Origin: Drosophila pseudoobscura
Taxonomy: Eukaryota > Arthropoda > Insecta > Diptera > Drosophilidae
Assembly: GCF_009870125.1 (NCBI RefSeq)
Contig: NC_046683.1
Span: 47,259,869-47,323,868, forward strand
Reading direction: 5' to 3'
Length of the DNA: 64,000 bases
Shown: positions 36,852 through 47,700 of the stretch, piece by piece
Layout: each line of letters starts with the position of its first letter
Numbering within the stretch: position 1 is the first letter of the stretch
The notes under the pieces: generated by a model
Seen by the model: only the letters and a program-made list of their open reading frames with translations
Databases searched by the model: none
What the model was told of the DNA's origin: nothing
Translations under genes and position numbers: made by a program

Positions 36852-39800
36852 GATTCGGTGGGGATGCGTGTGCTTGTGCGTGCAGGTGGTAATTTTCAGG
36901 TGGGCGCTCTGCAATGCCAACGGAAATGGTATTCAATAGATATCCCTTGTTAGCTAGGGGGTTGTCTGTTCCTTAGCACTCTTCGCATGAGTCATTTGCT
37001 TGAACCTTCCCAGGGGGGACTGCTGGGGACTAATTCTAATGCCTATGTAAAGAGTTCGCTCAAAATTCAGCAGAATGGAGTATCTTTCAAGGAAATCCGA
37101 AATGTCCAAAGAGGGTTGCTAAAGAATCGCTTGAAAACTGGTTTGATCAATGAGTAATCAATGTACACACTTCAATATCACAGTTCAATATAAGTTTTCA
37201 GATTATCGTTCGAAATCTATTGCGGCTTTTTTCAAAAATGCTAAAGTATTGGTTTTGTTTTATTATCCAAACCTCTAACATAAGAAGTTAACCGACTGGA
37301 AAAGTTTGATCGTTTCTTAAATCAGTTAAATCAATTAAATATTACATTTGAAGTTGCGACTCAGAGTGGAATATAAGTCCAGCGTTAGCTGTAAAATCGT
37401 ATATTTCAGCGGCATGATATCTGCTCTTTAAATCTATCAAAACTAACATGTTTAAATCTATATTCATCGTTAATATAACATTTTGAAGCCATTTTTTAAA
37501 TCAGTTAAATTAATTGGATATTGCATTTGGTCTTGGGAAATCCAATTCCAGCATTAGCTGTACAATTATATATGATTATTAATATATATATTTATGATAT
37601 GCTTAATACATATGATATCTGCACTTCGAGGCTATAAAGACTAATACGTCCTAAGCTAATTCAAACATAAATATGACATTTTTAGGGTAAAAACAGGGAC
37701 TTTTTGCATAACTCTCGAGTTTAAAGGTTTAGATCGCAAAGTTCTTACAACTAGTATAAAGATGCCAGCATAAGCTGTATAATCATGTATGATTAGATGC
37801 GTAATATCCGAGCTTCATATCTATATTTTTGTAGCTATTTTTAGCAAAAATATTACATTTTTAAAGTTAAAAAGAGAGGGACCTCAAATATAAATCGCGA
37901 GTTAATAAGAGTAAGTCCCAAAGTTCCTCCATCTGTTTAATGACAGTGCAGTTTAAAGTTCAGATTTGATTTACTTACCTCTACTGAAATTTGATTCTCG
38001 TCTTGGGTTCAGGATAAAGTTTATGATAAGTCAGGGCTTAGGATAAGTTCAACGAGTGTTCCATTCGCAAATTTATTTCTGATTTGATCGTTGCCAAAGA
38101 TTATCGTTTATCATTTTTTTCAAACACAAACACTGATAAAAAAAAATATCGTACTCAATAAAAATATTTTAAGTTCGATTTGAGATACTTGAACACTGCA
38201 TTAATGGCCGTGCCGGATTTAAGCCGAGTCGGAGTCGGTGGCCGTTAAAGTGAACAGTTTACCGTTTCGAGCGAGGAAGCGCTGCGCGTCCGTGTCGAGT
38301 GCGCGACAATTTAGATTTGAAAACACATTCTATGGGTATTCGAAAACTTGCGACAAAAACGGCAAACAAACACGACAAAAAACGACGGGGAAGAAGAAGC
38401 ACAAGAGGCAGCGGCCGTGGCAGAGGGGTGTGTGTGCTTATGTGTGCGAGTGTGAGTGCGTTTGTAGTGGTTGCATGTTCGGTTGGCCAAAGACAGGACC
38501 GAGTGCGTGGGTGAGAGAAAGAGAGCGAGCTAACCTGTGTGGGTGCGTTAGAAAGAGAAAGAGAGAGAGTAGAGTAATCTGGAGAGTGGTAGAGAGAGAG
38601 AGAGAGAGCGAGATAGAAAGTGCTTTGTAGAGTTTTTTACACATTCGCGAGGACACCAACAAAAAGGAGACGCGTCAACGTGGCGGCTAAGTGATAAACA
38701 GTTCGCTGCCACCGCGCTTTGTATAGTTGTATCTGCATATTGTATCTGTATCTTGTGCTTGCTGACAATTGTCTTACGACACCAGGTACTAAGGAAACGT
38801 AGGGGTATACTCGAATTGTTTTTGATCAGAAGATGTTCCCAGTAAATGTAGAAAACCCGTTCATTCTGATATGTAAATACTGCGATTTGGTATCCACTAT
38901 ACACTATAGCTAGAATGATGAAAACGAGTTCCTATACATACATTGGGCTGTTGTGTATCTGCATTCTGATCGCGTTTTCCATGAGTACGAGGTATCTTGC
39001 AGTCGTCTTCCCAGTTCTCTAGGATTTCATTCGGTTTGGTTTATGTGTTTGCCTATGTGGTGCTGCTGCTGTTGCTTCTCTTACCCTGCCAGGTGATAGG
39101 TAATAGTATCTGCACTTCCACACGATTATCTTCGAGCCGAAAAATGTCTTGGTTCTTGCACTATCAGTGCTGAGGCATGTTTGCTCCCGCAATCGATCGA
39201 TTGGGTCCCAGATACATATATTTTTGTTTGCCACAAACCTTAGCTGCAGTCGATGTTCGCGTTAGGTTGTCCCTCATTGTTGACTGGGGGGAGGTTCATT
39301 GCCTTCCTTGTATGTCTCACAAATTGCACAGGAAATTCCAAAATGAGTTGTTGTTGTTCCAATATAACCGATATATCTGTATAATTGGAACCATAAATTG
39401 CCCTAAGAAGAGACACCTTCAAAGGGACTTGCCGATGGAACTCCTTATAAATGACCCTCTTTATAATCGGGGTTTCGGCGATTCAATTGTTGAGTTTAGG
39501 AAGCTCCCTTGCCGAGTACTGAGAACTTGTGCAGGCTTACATCTATTTATTTTGTAATGTAAATAGACTAGAGGCTACTGTGTTGTAGGTCTTTATGTAC
39601 ATAAATAGTTACCATCTTCCAATTGGAGTTTCTGTAAATTATTTTAAAATTTTTTCTAATTATAAATAATTGGGTTCTAACTGATCTGACATTGGCTTTC
39701 TGTCTTTGTGGCGCCTTTCAAACAAAAATATATTTTTGGCGCCCTTTCATTGAGTGCCTTCTGCGCAGGCGTCGCTCTTTTTGGAGAGTCGCTCTTTTTG

Positions 39801-41569
39801 GAGAGTCTCTGGTCGTCAAATAGTTTCCCCCGGCACCCGCCACTCCATTCAACATTCAACAGAACGAATGTTAAATAGGAAACCCATTTGGCGGCTACAG
39901 CCGCATGTCTTCCCCTCCCGCTCAGTCAAAGCCGCGCAACAATAAAAATGGCAGCGCTCGGAGCCCCCCACCTGGACCCCGCTCCACCCTTGTGTCTGCG
40001 CGCATGTCGATGCCTGTTCTCTGAAGTTGCCTTTGGACCAATGGCGGAGACAATGCTCGGTCCCCTTGGGCGGGGGATGGGTGTGTGTCGTGGACCTCGG
40101 GGGGCGGGCAGCTGCTTAGAAGCGTTCTCAATGGCGACGTGCTTTTTATCGTTTTTGTTTTGCATGCGAATGGAATGCATTTTATTGGCCAAAAGCCATC
40201 CCAGACAGGGCCAAAACAAAGGAGAATAGAAGAAGCACGGTGCTAGAGCTGGAGCAGGAGTCGGAATAGAGGCAGATACAGGAGCAGGAGCAGAGACTGT
40301 GGCAGAGCGAGCAACTGGTGTCCGAAAGAGATGCTGCAGTCGGCGTTCCTTATCGTCTGCTGACAGAGGAGCTCTCACTCGGGTCCATAGTCGTAGCTGG
40401 AGCCGGACATTCCTTCATTTGTTCTCACTTAATGGACATTATGGCTGGCCCTATTATACGACCATCTCCCAGGACAATGAAGAGCTGCAGCAGGAGCAGG
40501 CGCCGCACCGGGATCCCGAGTTGGCAGAGCAGTCACCGGCCCCCTACTCTCATCCTCTCTCTAACATCATAATTTTGGGTATTTTCGGGGACTCTGAAGC
40601 ATGTAGCATTGTTTGGCTGCGTTTAGTTGCAATAATTTATGGCAGGATTTCAACGGCAACGTGGCACAAAATTTTTGCATACTGCTGTGGGTTTGCCTCA
40701 TTCTCTCTCTTACTCCATATATATGTATCAAGCTCTTTCGATTTTTGTTGGCCAAAAATGGGAAATGTGACCACGCTAATCATGATTTGTCTTTTAAATG
40801 AGGCGGCTGGATGAGGATGCTGTTTCAAAGGAGGAACTCTGAATATTTGTTGGGCATCCAAAAGGGAAACTGGTTAGATAAGGACAAGAAAAGAACTGTG
40901 CACTAGGGCTTGCCCAGGTGTTGCCAAAGCCCAATGCAATTTATTAAAGTGTTTCTTGTCTTCTAAAATCAGAAACTCAAAGCAACTTTTCAACAATTAA
41001 GGACATTCAGGCAGGCTCTGTTTTTCACTTACTTTTGCGGATTACTTTTTCAGCCAAAACGTTTTATTTTCGTTTTAAGGTGTTGTTGTTGTTGCCCTGG
41101 CCATTTTTTTCCGAGCCAAATTTGAGGTTGGGTTAAAATAAAATTATTTATAAAGAAAGCAAAAATTAAATTACCCTGATATAGGTGTCAAGTTTATGTT
41201 ATGTTAATAAGTCATCTATTTTTTCTTTTTGCATTTAATGTTCGTTTCGATGTATAAAGAGCCGTTTACTTTTAATTTCGTTTTGAAAACGAATAAATCT
41301 GCGGAATGTGAAAACGAGAGTCCCAATTTATATAAATTTATATTTATTCAAAAGTAAATCGGAAATTTTTGTGCATGTGAAAAACAGAGACTGGCTGAAT
41401 TTAAATATTATCAAAGTGTCAGTCATTCAAAGGAAACATGTATGTGTTTGCAAAAATTTATTTTATTTATTTATATGGAGCTAATTAAAGTGTATAACTA
41501 TGAGCTAACTTGGGATTTCTTTAACAGTAGTTATTTGGGCACTACTGCTTCGAGCTGAAGCGATTGGTG
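36852..41569. other. Sox21b upstream region
   Basis: No supported coding exon. The 37.0-38.1 kb part is AT-rich. From 38.2 to 38.65 kb the base composition turns GC/CpG- and GA-rich (see the separate entry). The remainder to 41.5 kb contains only low-complexity ORFs. Confidence 0.5.
38200..38640. promoter_or_regulatory. CpG- and GAGA-rich candidate promoter upstream of Sox21b
   Basis: A sharp change from AT-rich DNA to CpG-containing sequence (38215-38310) is followed by A-rich, UTR-like sequence and dense GAGA tracts at 38511-38613. GAGA-rich tracts are typical of paused promoters and Polycomb-linked elements of developmental genes. It lies 1.4-1.8 kb upstream of the Sox21b ATG and could hold its first, non-coding exon. 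A plus-strand transcript is equally possible. Inference from composition only. Confidence 0.35.
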
Positions 41570-41605
<36 letters not shown>

Positions 41606-42475
41606 GGCATATTTACAGACAATTTATTTTGCATTTTAAAATTTTATTACTGTTATTTAATATCCATGTATATATATTTTCTATGCTTGAGAAATCTAAT
41701 ATAAGATTATGAATGGGAATAGTGGAGTTTGCAAGCAGCGGCACTGGATTATAATTGGCAAGGGTGGAAGATCTGTTATGGGAGAAAGATAGACAGTATT
41801 TTATAAAGCTAGTATTTGGTCTATTGCAGAAACGACAGCAGCTGATTAGGATTTTGTCTAAGTAATGGGCATTTGTTAGTTTAGTGTGTCCCAGCCGGAT
41901 TCTGTTTATTAGTAAATGATGTCTTCTGGGGATATTGTTTTTGGGATACAGAAAGGAAGGAAGTTTTTCTTTTAGTTTGTTGTGTTCTTTATTAAGGTGC
42001 ATCCTAAAGCAGTAAGTTATGTATTTGTTGTTATTAGTGGGGGTATAAATGAGAGGCGATTTATAGGTGTGCTTGGCAGTTTGATCTCTCTTTTCGTTGC
42101 CTTTGATATTTTTCTGTAATATTTAGTAATTATGTTTCTCGTTAGTAGGGTGTAGTAGCATGGTTGCTATGGTTGGTAAGGGATTTTGTTGCAGATAGAG
42201 AGTTTGGCTTTTTTTAAATGGAAAACCTGATGGTTCTTGAAGACCTATTGCAGGGGTCGTGCTCTTATTATATGGACCTAAACTGAAATCTATTGCTTTG
42301 TGAATTGCTTGCAGATTGAATTTGTTGCTACTAATTGTTAGAGCGAATGGTAAGTTTAAGAGTTTGCCCAAATTTATTATTCTGTCGATTTAGCTGGGAT
42401 ATTTGTATTTTCTTTATATGATCTACATAGGATAAACTATCTAGTACTGACTTCTCTCATTTAAAAGCGCTCTGC
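41570..42475 (-). mobile_element. 5'-truncated non-LTR retrotransposon (LINE) remnant
   Basis: A run of 27 T at 41570-41596 is the poly(A) tail of a minus-strand insertion. Upstream on the minus strand, frame-shifted pieces read AIHKAIDFSL (RNase H-like) and then RRHHLLINRIRLGHTKLTNAHYL with following CC and C...H-like residues. This is the usual C-terminal region of I/LOA/Jockey-type ORF2 proteins. Several frame breaks make it non-functional. The clade is not resolved. Confidence 0.65.
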
Positions 42476-43080
42476 TTACCATTAACATGCATTCACGGTG
42501 TAGGCCAGATGTTCTTCTCAGTTTAAGGGCGGCACGCTATGTTAACCGAATATCCACAAGTGTGGTGTTCTTGAATAAATTTCGTCAGCTGAGGACCAAC
42601 CTATTATTACTTTACATTGAAAAGCGTCTACATAAAGTCAAATCGAACCCCACGGAAAGCACAATACCCAAAACGGAAGACAATAACTATACATGGTAAA
42701 CGGACATCGGACCGCTTTGACTGCAACGACGACCAGCACACCACTCTTCGAACCCACAAACCTTCACCAGCAAACGAGCGGGAACGTTTGAAATTGTGAT
42801 ATCACAGAAGTCTGGATACAACATTTTGTTGCTATGGCTCTTATAGTCTCTGAGAACTAGAACTGAGAACAAACGAACAGATTGATTGTCTATACTTTAT
42901 GGGGTCGGAAAAGCTTTCTTGTAAATGTTACACACATCCACTTTTACAAATCTACTATACCCCTATACTCTTTGAGTATCGGGAATAAAAATGAAATTGC
43001 AATGGCTACGCAACGCCTTCCAAGCGCTTACTCATTCTCTTTCTCTGTCCATGTCACACACTGTTGCTCGTGCAGTTTGC
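42476..43080. other. Junk region left of the tandem array, with a DINE-like terminus
   Basis: No coding gene is supported. From about 42805 to 42990 the sequence (CAGAAGTCTGGATACAA, TATGGGGTCGGAAAAGC, ATACCCCTATACTCTTTGAG) is a diverged relative of the DINE-like terminus found inside each tandem unit. The last bases before 43081 (GTGCAGTTTGC) form the unique left junction of the array. Confidence 0.5.
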
Positions 43081-43559
43081 GCCCTCTGGGGTAGGGTAGC
43101 GAGACATAATGGTCATGTAGAGGTATAAAAAACAGTAGCCAAAATGATCAAAAATGGAAACAGATAAAATATTCTAAAATTCTATAAAAAATATATTGTA
43201 TAGGTTACATAAATGGTAATACTGCCTACATACTGACTAAGTATTGGGTTTATACCCAATTTACCTTTATATGTAAAGCCGCGGATCACAACGTTCCCTC
43301 TCCATTTTTATTTATTTGTATTTTGTTTTTTACTCAGTATTTGAAAGGCATATCCCTACAGTGATATTCGCCAATTAATTATAGTAATAAATATAGTCGA
43401 TAAAGTTTAAACTATAAAGTAGAGCAAGAAAGGTTAACTTCTTTTCGACAAACACCAGTTGGTCCGCCCGCACTTCCCCAACGTCCCAAGCCTTACTCTA
43501 CAACATGAAAATTAATTCGCAACTCGATTGGCAAAATTACATGGCGCCCGAGCAGGGAC
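43081..43559 (+). mobile_element. LTR-like fragment with tRNA-Lys-type primer-binding site (unit 1)
   Basis: TGGCGCCCGAGCAGGGAC at 43542-43559 matches 17 of 18 positions of the complement of the 3' end of tRNA-Lys(UUU), the primer used by lentiviruses and by the Osvaldo/Ulysses-type Drosophila elements. It follows directly on ...AAAATTACA, a typical LTR end in CA. Neither the LTR start nor gag/pol was found; the sequence passes instead into the 3' side of the BTB gene. It is a remnant, not an intact element. Confidence 0.6.
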
Positions 43560-43776
43560 CTTGGGAGTACACCATTTGTTTTTATTCTTTTTATCTATTA
43601 TTGTTATATTATTGTTGTCATTTTGTATTTTGTTTATGCAAGGGTATTTAATTTCAAGTTAATGTCCTGTATACATTTTTGAGAAGTATTTATAAGTTTA
43701 ATCTATTTTTCATAGCTATAGTCTTCTTTTAATTGTTTCGCCTTTTTTTGTGTTATTTGTAATACATATTTGGAGC

Positions 43777-44886
43777 TTAGTTTTTTTTTAGCTTAACTTG
43801 GATCAACACATAATTGATCAAATCTGTACGTCCACTCTCAGTATCCACCATGCGAATGTAGCGAACAGGTCGCGTTGTGAAGGTGATATATTCGCAATGT
43901 ATGGCTAATTGAAATGTGCCAGTTCCAGCGCGATCCCAGTGGGTCATGTCGCAAGAGACCTCCATGGCGCAGTTCCAAGTATCGAAGGGCTTAGAAGGTA
44001 GAACACACATGCAGTTGATCAACCACCACCAACTCAGATCGATAAAGATCCCTTCCGTTGAGGTATTTAAAAATTTCACATCCTTGTCCGGGTAATTGGT
44101 GCACCGATAGGGCAAATTCTGATTCTTCGGCAGAAGCGCTTTTTCAATGGCGTCGGCTATTTTTTCCGGCTCGGCGATCTTTGAAGGACGCACCACCTGT
44201 ATTAACTCATCGGCAGACATAAGCGAAAGCCGCACGAGCGACATCACTGACTTGATATCCTCGTTCGGATTGTGCCGATTCCATTTGCATACCGCCTTAA
44301 AGATTTTTACTTCGCGGACTTTGAAGCTGTCCCGTCGGAGGACTTCCTCAAGTGATTGCTTCGAGAGCATTTGGAATGAGTCGTGCTCTAGCATTTGGTC
44401 TCCATTGTTGTCGATATATTTCAGGCACCCGTTTGCCAACTGAGAAAGATTATAGGTGTGACCCATATCCAGGATCATCCACACGTTGCTGACGGTCATA
44501 TTCTCCAGCAGATGTTTAACTAGGGCCGACTCGACTTCCAGCAAGCAATACATATTGGCCAAACCGAGCACTTCACAGCTGGCGTCCAGTGTGGATATGT
44601 GTAGCTTGCCCGAATACAGATAGCGGAGGATTACCTTGAATGCCTCCAGCGGCACAGATTCCAGTCGAATCTGGCGCTCATTTAACACGGACATGCCTCC
44701 GTAGAGCATGGCACAGAAGTACTCACTCCGCGCGGCTAGAATTACGGAGTGCGCCGGCAGGCTCTGATCCCCCACAAGGAAGGACACGTCCGAGAAGAGC
44801 TCGTTCATGCAGAAGCGGTCCATGTCCTCCAAGACAAGATCACCGAGGATGATGTCGACGGAGGACGAAGAAGTGGCGTGGTTCAT
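43777..44886 (-). CDS. BTBD9-like BTB-BACK protein, copy 1
   Basis: Intact 369-residue frame from the ATG at 44886. The BTB/POZ domain (about 27-125) has FSDVSFLVGDQSLPAHSVILAARSEYF and a YLYSGKL segment. The BACK domain (about 130-232) has VLRRDSF, KAVCKWNRHN and LMSADELIQVVRPS. One discoidin (F5/8 C)-like domain (about 265-366) has WNCAMEVSCDMTHWDRAG and RPVRYIRMVDTE. The order and motifs match metazoan BTBD9, which is longer and has two discoidin-like domains, so this is a shortened paralogue. BTB-BACK proteins generally act as Cullin-3 adaptors; that role here is inferred. A 63-nt 5' UTR intron is likely (donor at 44966, acceptor ending at 44904). It lies in tandem unit 1. Confidence 0.85.
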   Translation of the reverse strand: MNHATSSSSVDIILGDLVLEDMDRFCMNELFSDVSFLVGDQSLPAHSVILAARSEYFCAMLYGGMSVLNERQIRLESVPLEAFKVILRYLYSGKLHISTLDASCEVLGLANMYCLLEVESALVKHLLENMTVSNVWMILDMGHTYNLSQLANGCLKYIDNNGDQMLEHDSFQMLSKQSLEEVLRRDSFKVREVKIFKAVCKWNRHNPNEDIKSVMSLVRLSLMSADELIQVVRPSKIAEPEKIADAIEKALLPKNQNLPYRCTNYPDKDVKFLNTSTEGIFIDLSWWWLINCMCVLPSKPFDTWNCAMEVSCDMTHWDRAGTGTFQLAIHCEYITFTTRPVRYIRMVDTESGRTDLINYVLIQVKLKKN

Positions 44887-44903
44887 TTCGTTGCTCGATT
44901 TTT

Positions 44904-44966
44904 CTGTGCAGGGGGGTGTTTTTTTTTATATTTGTAATTCAAAAATTGTATATTCCAAATACTTAC
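44904..44966 (-). other. Predicted 5' UTR intron of BTBD9-like copy 1
   Basis: On the minus strand, GTAAGTATTT at 44966 downwards is a consensus donor and CCCCCCTGCACAG ending at 44904 a consensus acceptor, 18 nt before the ATG. The 63-nt length is typical for Drosophila. Both signals are present in all three copies. Confidence 0.5.
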
Positions 44967-45164
44967 TATATTACTGAGCAAAAAAATATTTTGATTGGTA
45001 CGTATATTGACTATGTAAATGGCAATAATCGGCCTGGCTCCTGTTTTCAATTTTGTTCTCGCCGAAATGAAAATAGTTTTTCTGCTTCTTTGTGTATTTG
45101 CTGACTCATTGACTGAAGGCATATTTGTCGAGTGACTCCTGTCATTTTGTACGTCATTTTTGTG

Positions 45165-45198
45165 ACAGAGAGAGAGTGTATGTGGTGTCTCTCTCGCT
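45165..45198. promoter_or_regulatory. Inverted GAGA/TCTC motif upstream of BTBD9-like copy 1
   Basis: GAGAGAGAG and CTCTCTC flank a short spacer about 280-310 nt upstream of the ATG, a possible GAGA-factor site. An initiator-like TCAGTC lies closer, near 45113-45118 on the minus strand. All three units retain these, with small changes. Confidence 0.35.
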
Positions 45199-45980
45199 CA
45201 ATTTGTTGTGCATTTTTTTACTCACTGCAGTGTGGAATGTGTGAATCAAACGAATCGAAAGAAAAGAAAACGTCAAAAAGCTAACGAGAAGAACATTTTC
45301 ATTTAATTTTCTGTCGGTGCTAATTACTAAAAATGGGAAATTCGATTGTTGGTTCTTTTGATTACGTAAGATATTATTTAATTGAATGCTTATGATTAAA
45401 TGAAATCTCTGTATACTGGTAAAGTATACAAGCAATTAATTGAAACGGCATGGCTCGATCTCGGATGATTTCTGAGAATACTCCTCATATTACCACTGGC
45501 TTCTCTACTGTTTTGCTTACCTGCTGTTCATCTGCTGTAGCTGCTATTCCCCGTCACCAACTGTTTCTTCTTCAATGGGCTAGCTGACCCAATCCTGAAC
45601 CAATCTTACATACATGGGCTAAGTGCTTGGGCTAAGTGCTGCTTCTCGAAATGTCATGACCGTCATGGATAGCCACAAGCAGCAACAGAGTTCCAGGAGT
45701 CCTTCATGGACTCCAGGATCAGCATATCATACCTCTTGCAGAATACCAGCACCAAAAGGCGCAAGAGTTCTGCCGCCCTGTGCCAGAAGTTGAGGCTGTC
45801 CGAAAATATCCTGCAGACGACTACATAATCGACATTAGAAATTAGAAGAGTGTGCTGGAAACGTTGCGAGTCGCAGCTAGGCCCGCGACTCTACACATCC
45901 ACAAATCGCAAGGACTGTTTGTCTCTCCCGCACGCATTCTTTGTCGCTGTGTGTCCGGTAAGGACATTTCATTTCACTCT

Positions 45981-46200
45981 CGCTTGCAACCCGATCTCAA
46001 TAACTTTCAGTCGTGGTGTTGTGCAAATTTGTTAACCCCTTGTTGGCTCCTTCTATGCTTTGCGTTGATTCTCTTGAGAGAATTACCCTGGTGCATGATC
46101 TTGGTGATATATTAGAAGCCAAGCTAAAGTTTTCGAAACACGTTTCTACCATGGTAAATAATGCCATGGGTTGTTTGGGTTTATAAGGAGGTGGTCGCTA
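45981..46200 (+). mobile_element. LINE reverse transcriptase fragment (unit 1)
   Basis: Reads LQPDLNNFQSWCCANLL in one frame, then VHDLGDILEAKLKFSKHV and NNAMGCLG in another, then GFIRRWSLD after another shift. This is the thumb-side region of Jockey-type reverse transcriptases (LQ.DL..F..WC; DLG..LD.KL.F..H; LGFI.R). The frameshifts make it a dead fragment. Confidence 0.7.
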
Positions 46201-46364
46201 GATCGTTCGATCTTAGAATAGATTCCTAGATTTGAATGTAAGTAAGTAGTACTAATTCTACATTTGGAAGTTTTTTCTCTTATTTTCATAATTGAGAATG
46301 CCAAAGATTTTCGTTCTTTTTTGGGACGAAAGGGGCGGGACGAAATTTTGAAACAAATTGGTAA

Positions 46365-46564
46365 CAGTGGAGTCACAGGAGTCTGGATACAAACTTTGGT
46401 TGTTCTTGCTATTCTAGTCCCTGAGGACTACATATTTATATCGAATTGGCTATGCTGATCAAGAATATATATGGGGTTGGACACACTTTCTTCTGGTTGT
46501 TACACAAATCCACTTTCGTTACAAATCGTATATACCCCTATACTCTTTGAGCAACGGGTATATT
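46365..46564 (-). mobile_element. DINE-1/Helitron-like terminus (unit 1)
   Basis: On the minus strand it begins ATATACCCGTTGCTCAAAGA and continues through CATATATATTCTTGATCAGC, close to the widespread Drosophila repeat with ATACCCGTTACTC and ATATATTCTTGATCAG. Only the terminal 200 bp are present. Confidence 0.5.
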
Positions 46565-46993
46565 CGTCTCATACATACATATGTACATATGTATGCTAAC
46601 AGTTAATGAATTTTGCGCCCCCAGCGTACAGTAATGGAAGAGACTGACCTGATGCGATGGCGCCCCCAGCGGAGCGTTTTGCAAGCTTGTATTAATTTTA
46701 TCTTTATTTGGGGTTCATGTCTCTGCTACTTCATACTACGGCCTTCAAAAAATGAACAAATATAGAGTTCACACCCTTTATGATTTAAATAAAGCATAAT
46801 TAGGGTTTAACTCAAGCGTATATGGGCTAAGCAGCAGAAGTTAAATTTAAGCCTTTCCTTCCCGCTAATCCTATTGCCGATGCCGAGGCTCAAAAGAGCG
46901 GAAAATTAATTAAATTCACTTGCATTTTTGCACCCACTAATTAGTGGACGGTAATTCCTTTCGGCTCTTGAGACCGCGTTAAGTTGCCGTTTG

Positions 46994-47472
46994 GCCCTCT
47001 GGGGTAGGGTAGCGAGACATAATGGTCATGTAGAGGTATAAAAAACAGTAGCCAAAATGATCAAAAATGGAAACAGATAAAATATTCTAAAATTCTATAA
47101 AAAATATATTGTATAGGTTACATAAATGTTAATACTGCCTACATACTGACTAAGTATTGGGTTTATACCGAATTTACCTTTATATGTAAAGCCGCGGATC
47201 ACAACGTTCCCTCTCCATTTTTATTTATTTGTATTTTGTTTTTTACTCAGTATTTGAAAGGCATATCCCTACAGTGATATTCGCCAATTAATTATAGTAA
47301 TAAATATAGTCGATAAAGTTTAAACTATAAAGTAGAGCAAGAAAGGTTAACTTCTTTTCGACAAACACCAGTTGGTCCGCCCGCACTTCCCCAACGTCCC
47401 AAGCCTTACTCTACAACATGAAAATTAATTCGCAACTCGATTGGCAAAATTACATGGCGCCCGAGCAGGGAC
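46994..47472 (+). mobile_element. LTR-like fragment with PBS (unit 2)
   Basis: Second copy of the LTR-like segment. The same TGGCGCCCGAGCAGGGAC lies at 47455-47472. Confidence 0.6.
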
Positions 47473-47700
47473 CTTGGGAGTACACCATTTGTTTTTATTC
47501 TTTTTATCTATTATTGTTATATTATTGTTGTCATTTTGTATTTTGTTTATGCAAGGGTATTTAATTTCAAGCTAATGTCCTGTATACATTTTTGAGAAGT
47601 ATTTCTTGTCCCATTATAAGTTTAATCTATTTTTCATAGCTATAGTCTTCTTTTAATTGTTTCGCCTTTTTTTGTGTTATTTGTAATACATATTTGGAGC

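Larger units (their letters stand above)
43081..46993. repeat. Tandem unit 1 of 3 (about 3.9 kb)
   Basis: First of three direct tandem units, each starting GCCCTCTGGGGTAGGG and ending AAGTTGCCGTT. Order from left: LTR-like segment with PBS, BTBD9-like gene (minus), GAGA-rich promoter region, LINE RT fragment, DINE-like terminus, local flanking DNA. Unit 1 lacks 11 bp near 43690 that the other two have. Confidence 0.92.

Noticed and set aside
36852-36920. Extended Sox21b N-terminus beginning at 36920
   Set aside because: The codon at 36920 is TTG, not ATG. The first ATG in frame is at 36851, and the open frame before it may be intron or an upstream exon.
45154-45435. 93-codon minus-strand frame present in all three tandem units
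   Set aside because: Conserved only because the units are near-identical. It lies in the promoter-side region of the BTB gene, is AT-rich and has no domain.
45850-46115. Plus-strand frames of 61 and 87 codons in units 1 and 3
   Set aside because: These are part of the degenerate LINE reverse transcriptase fragment, not host genes.
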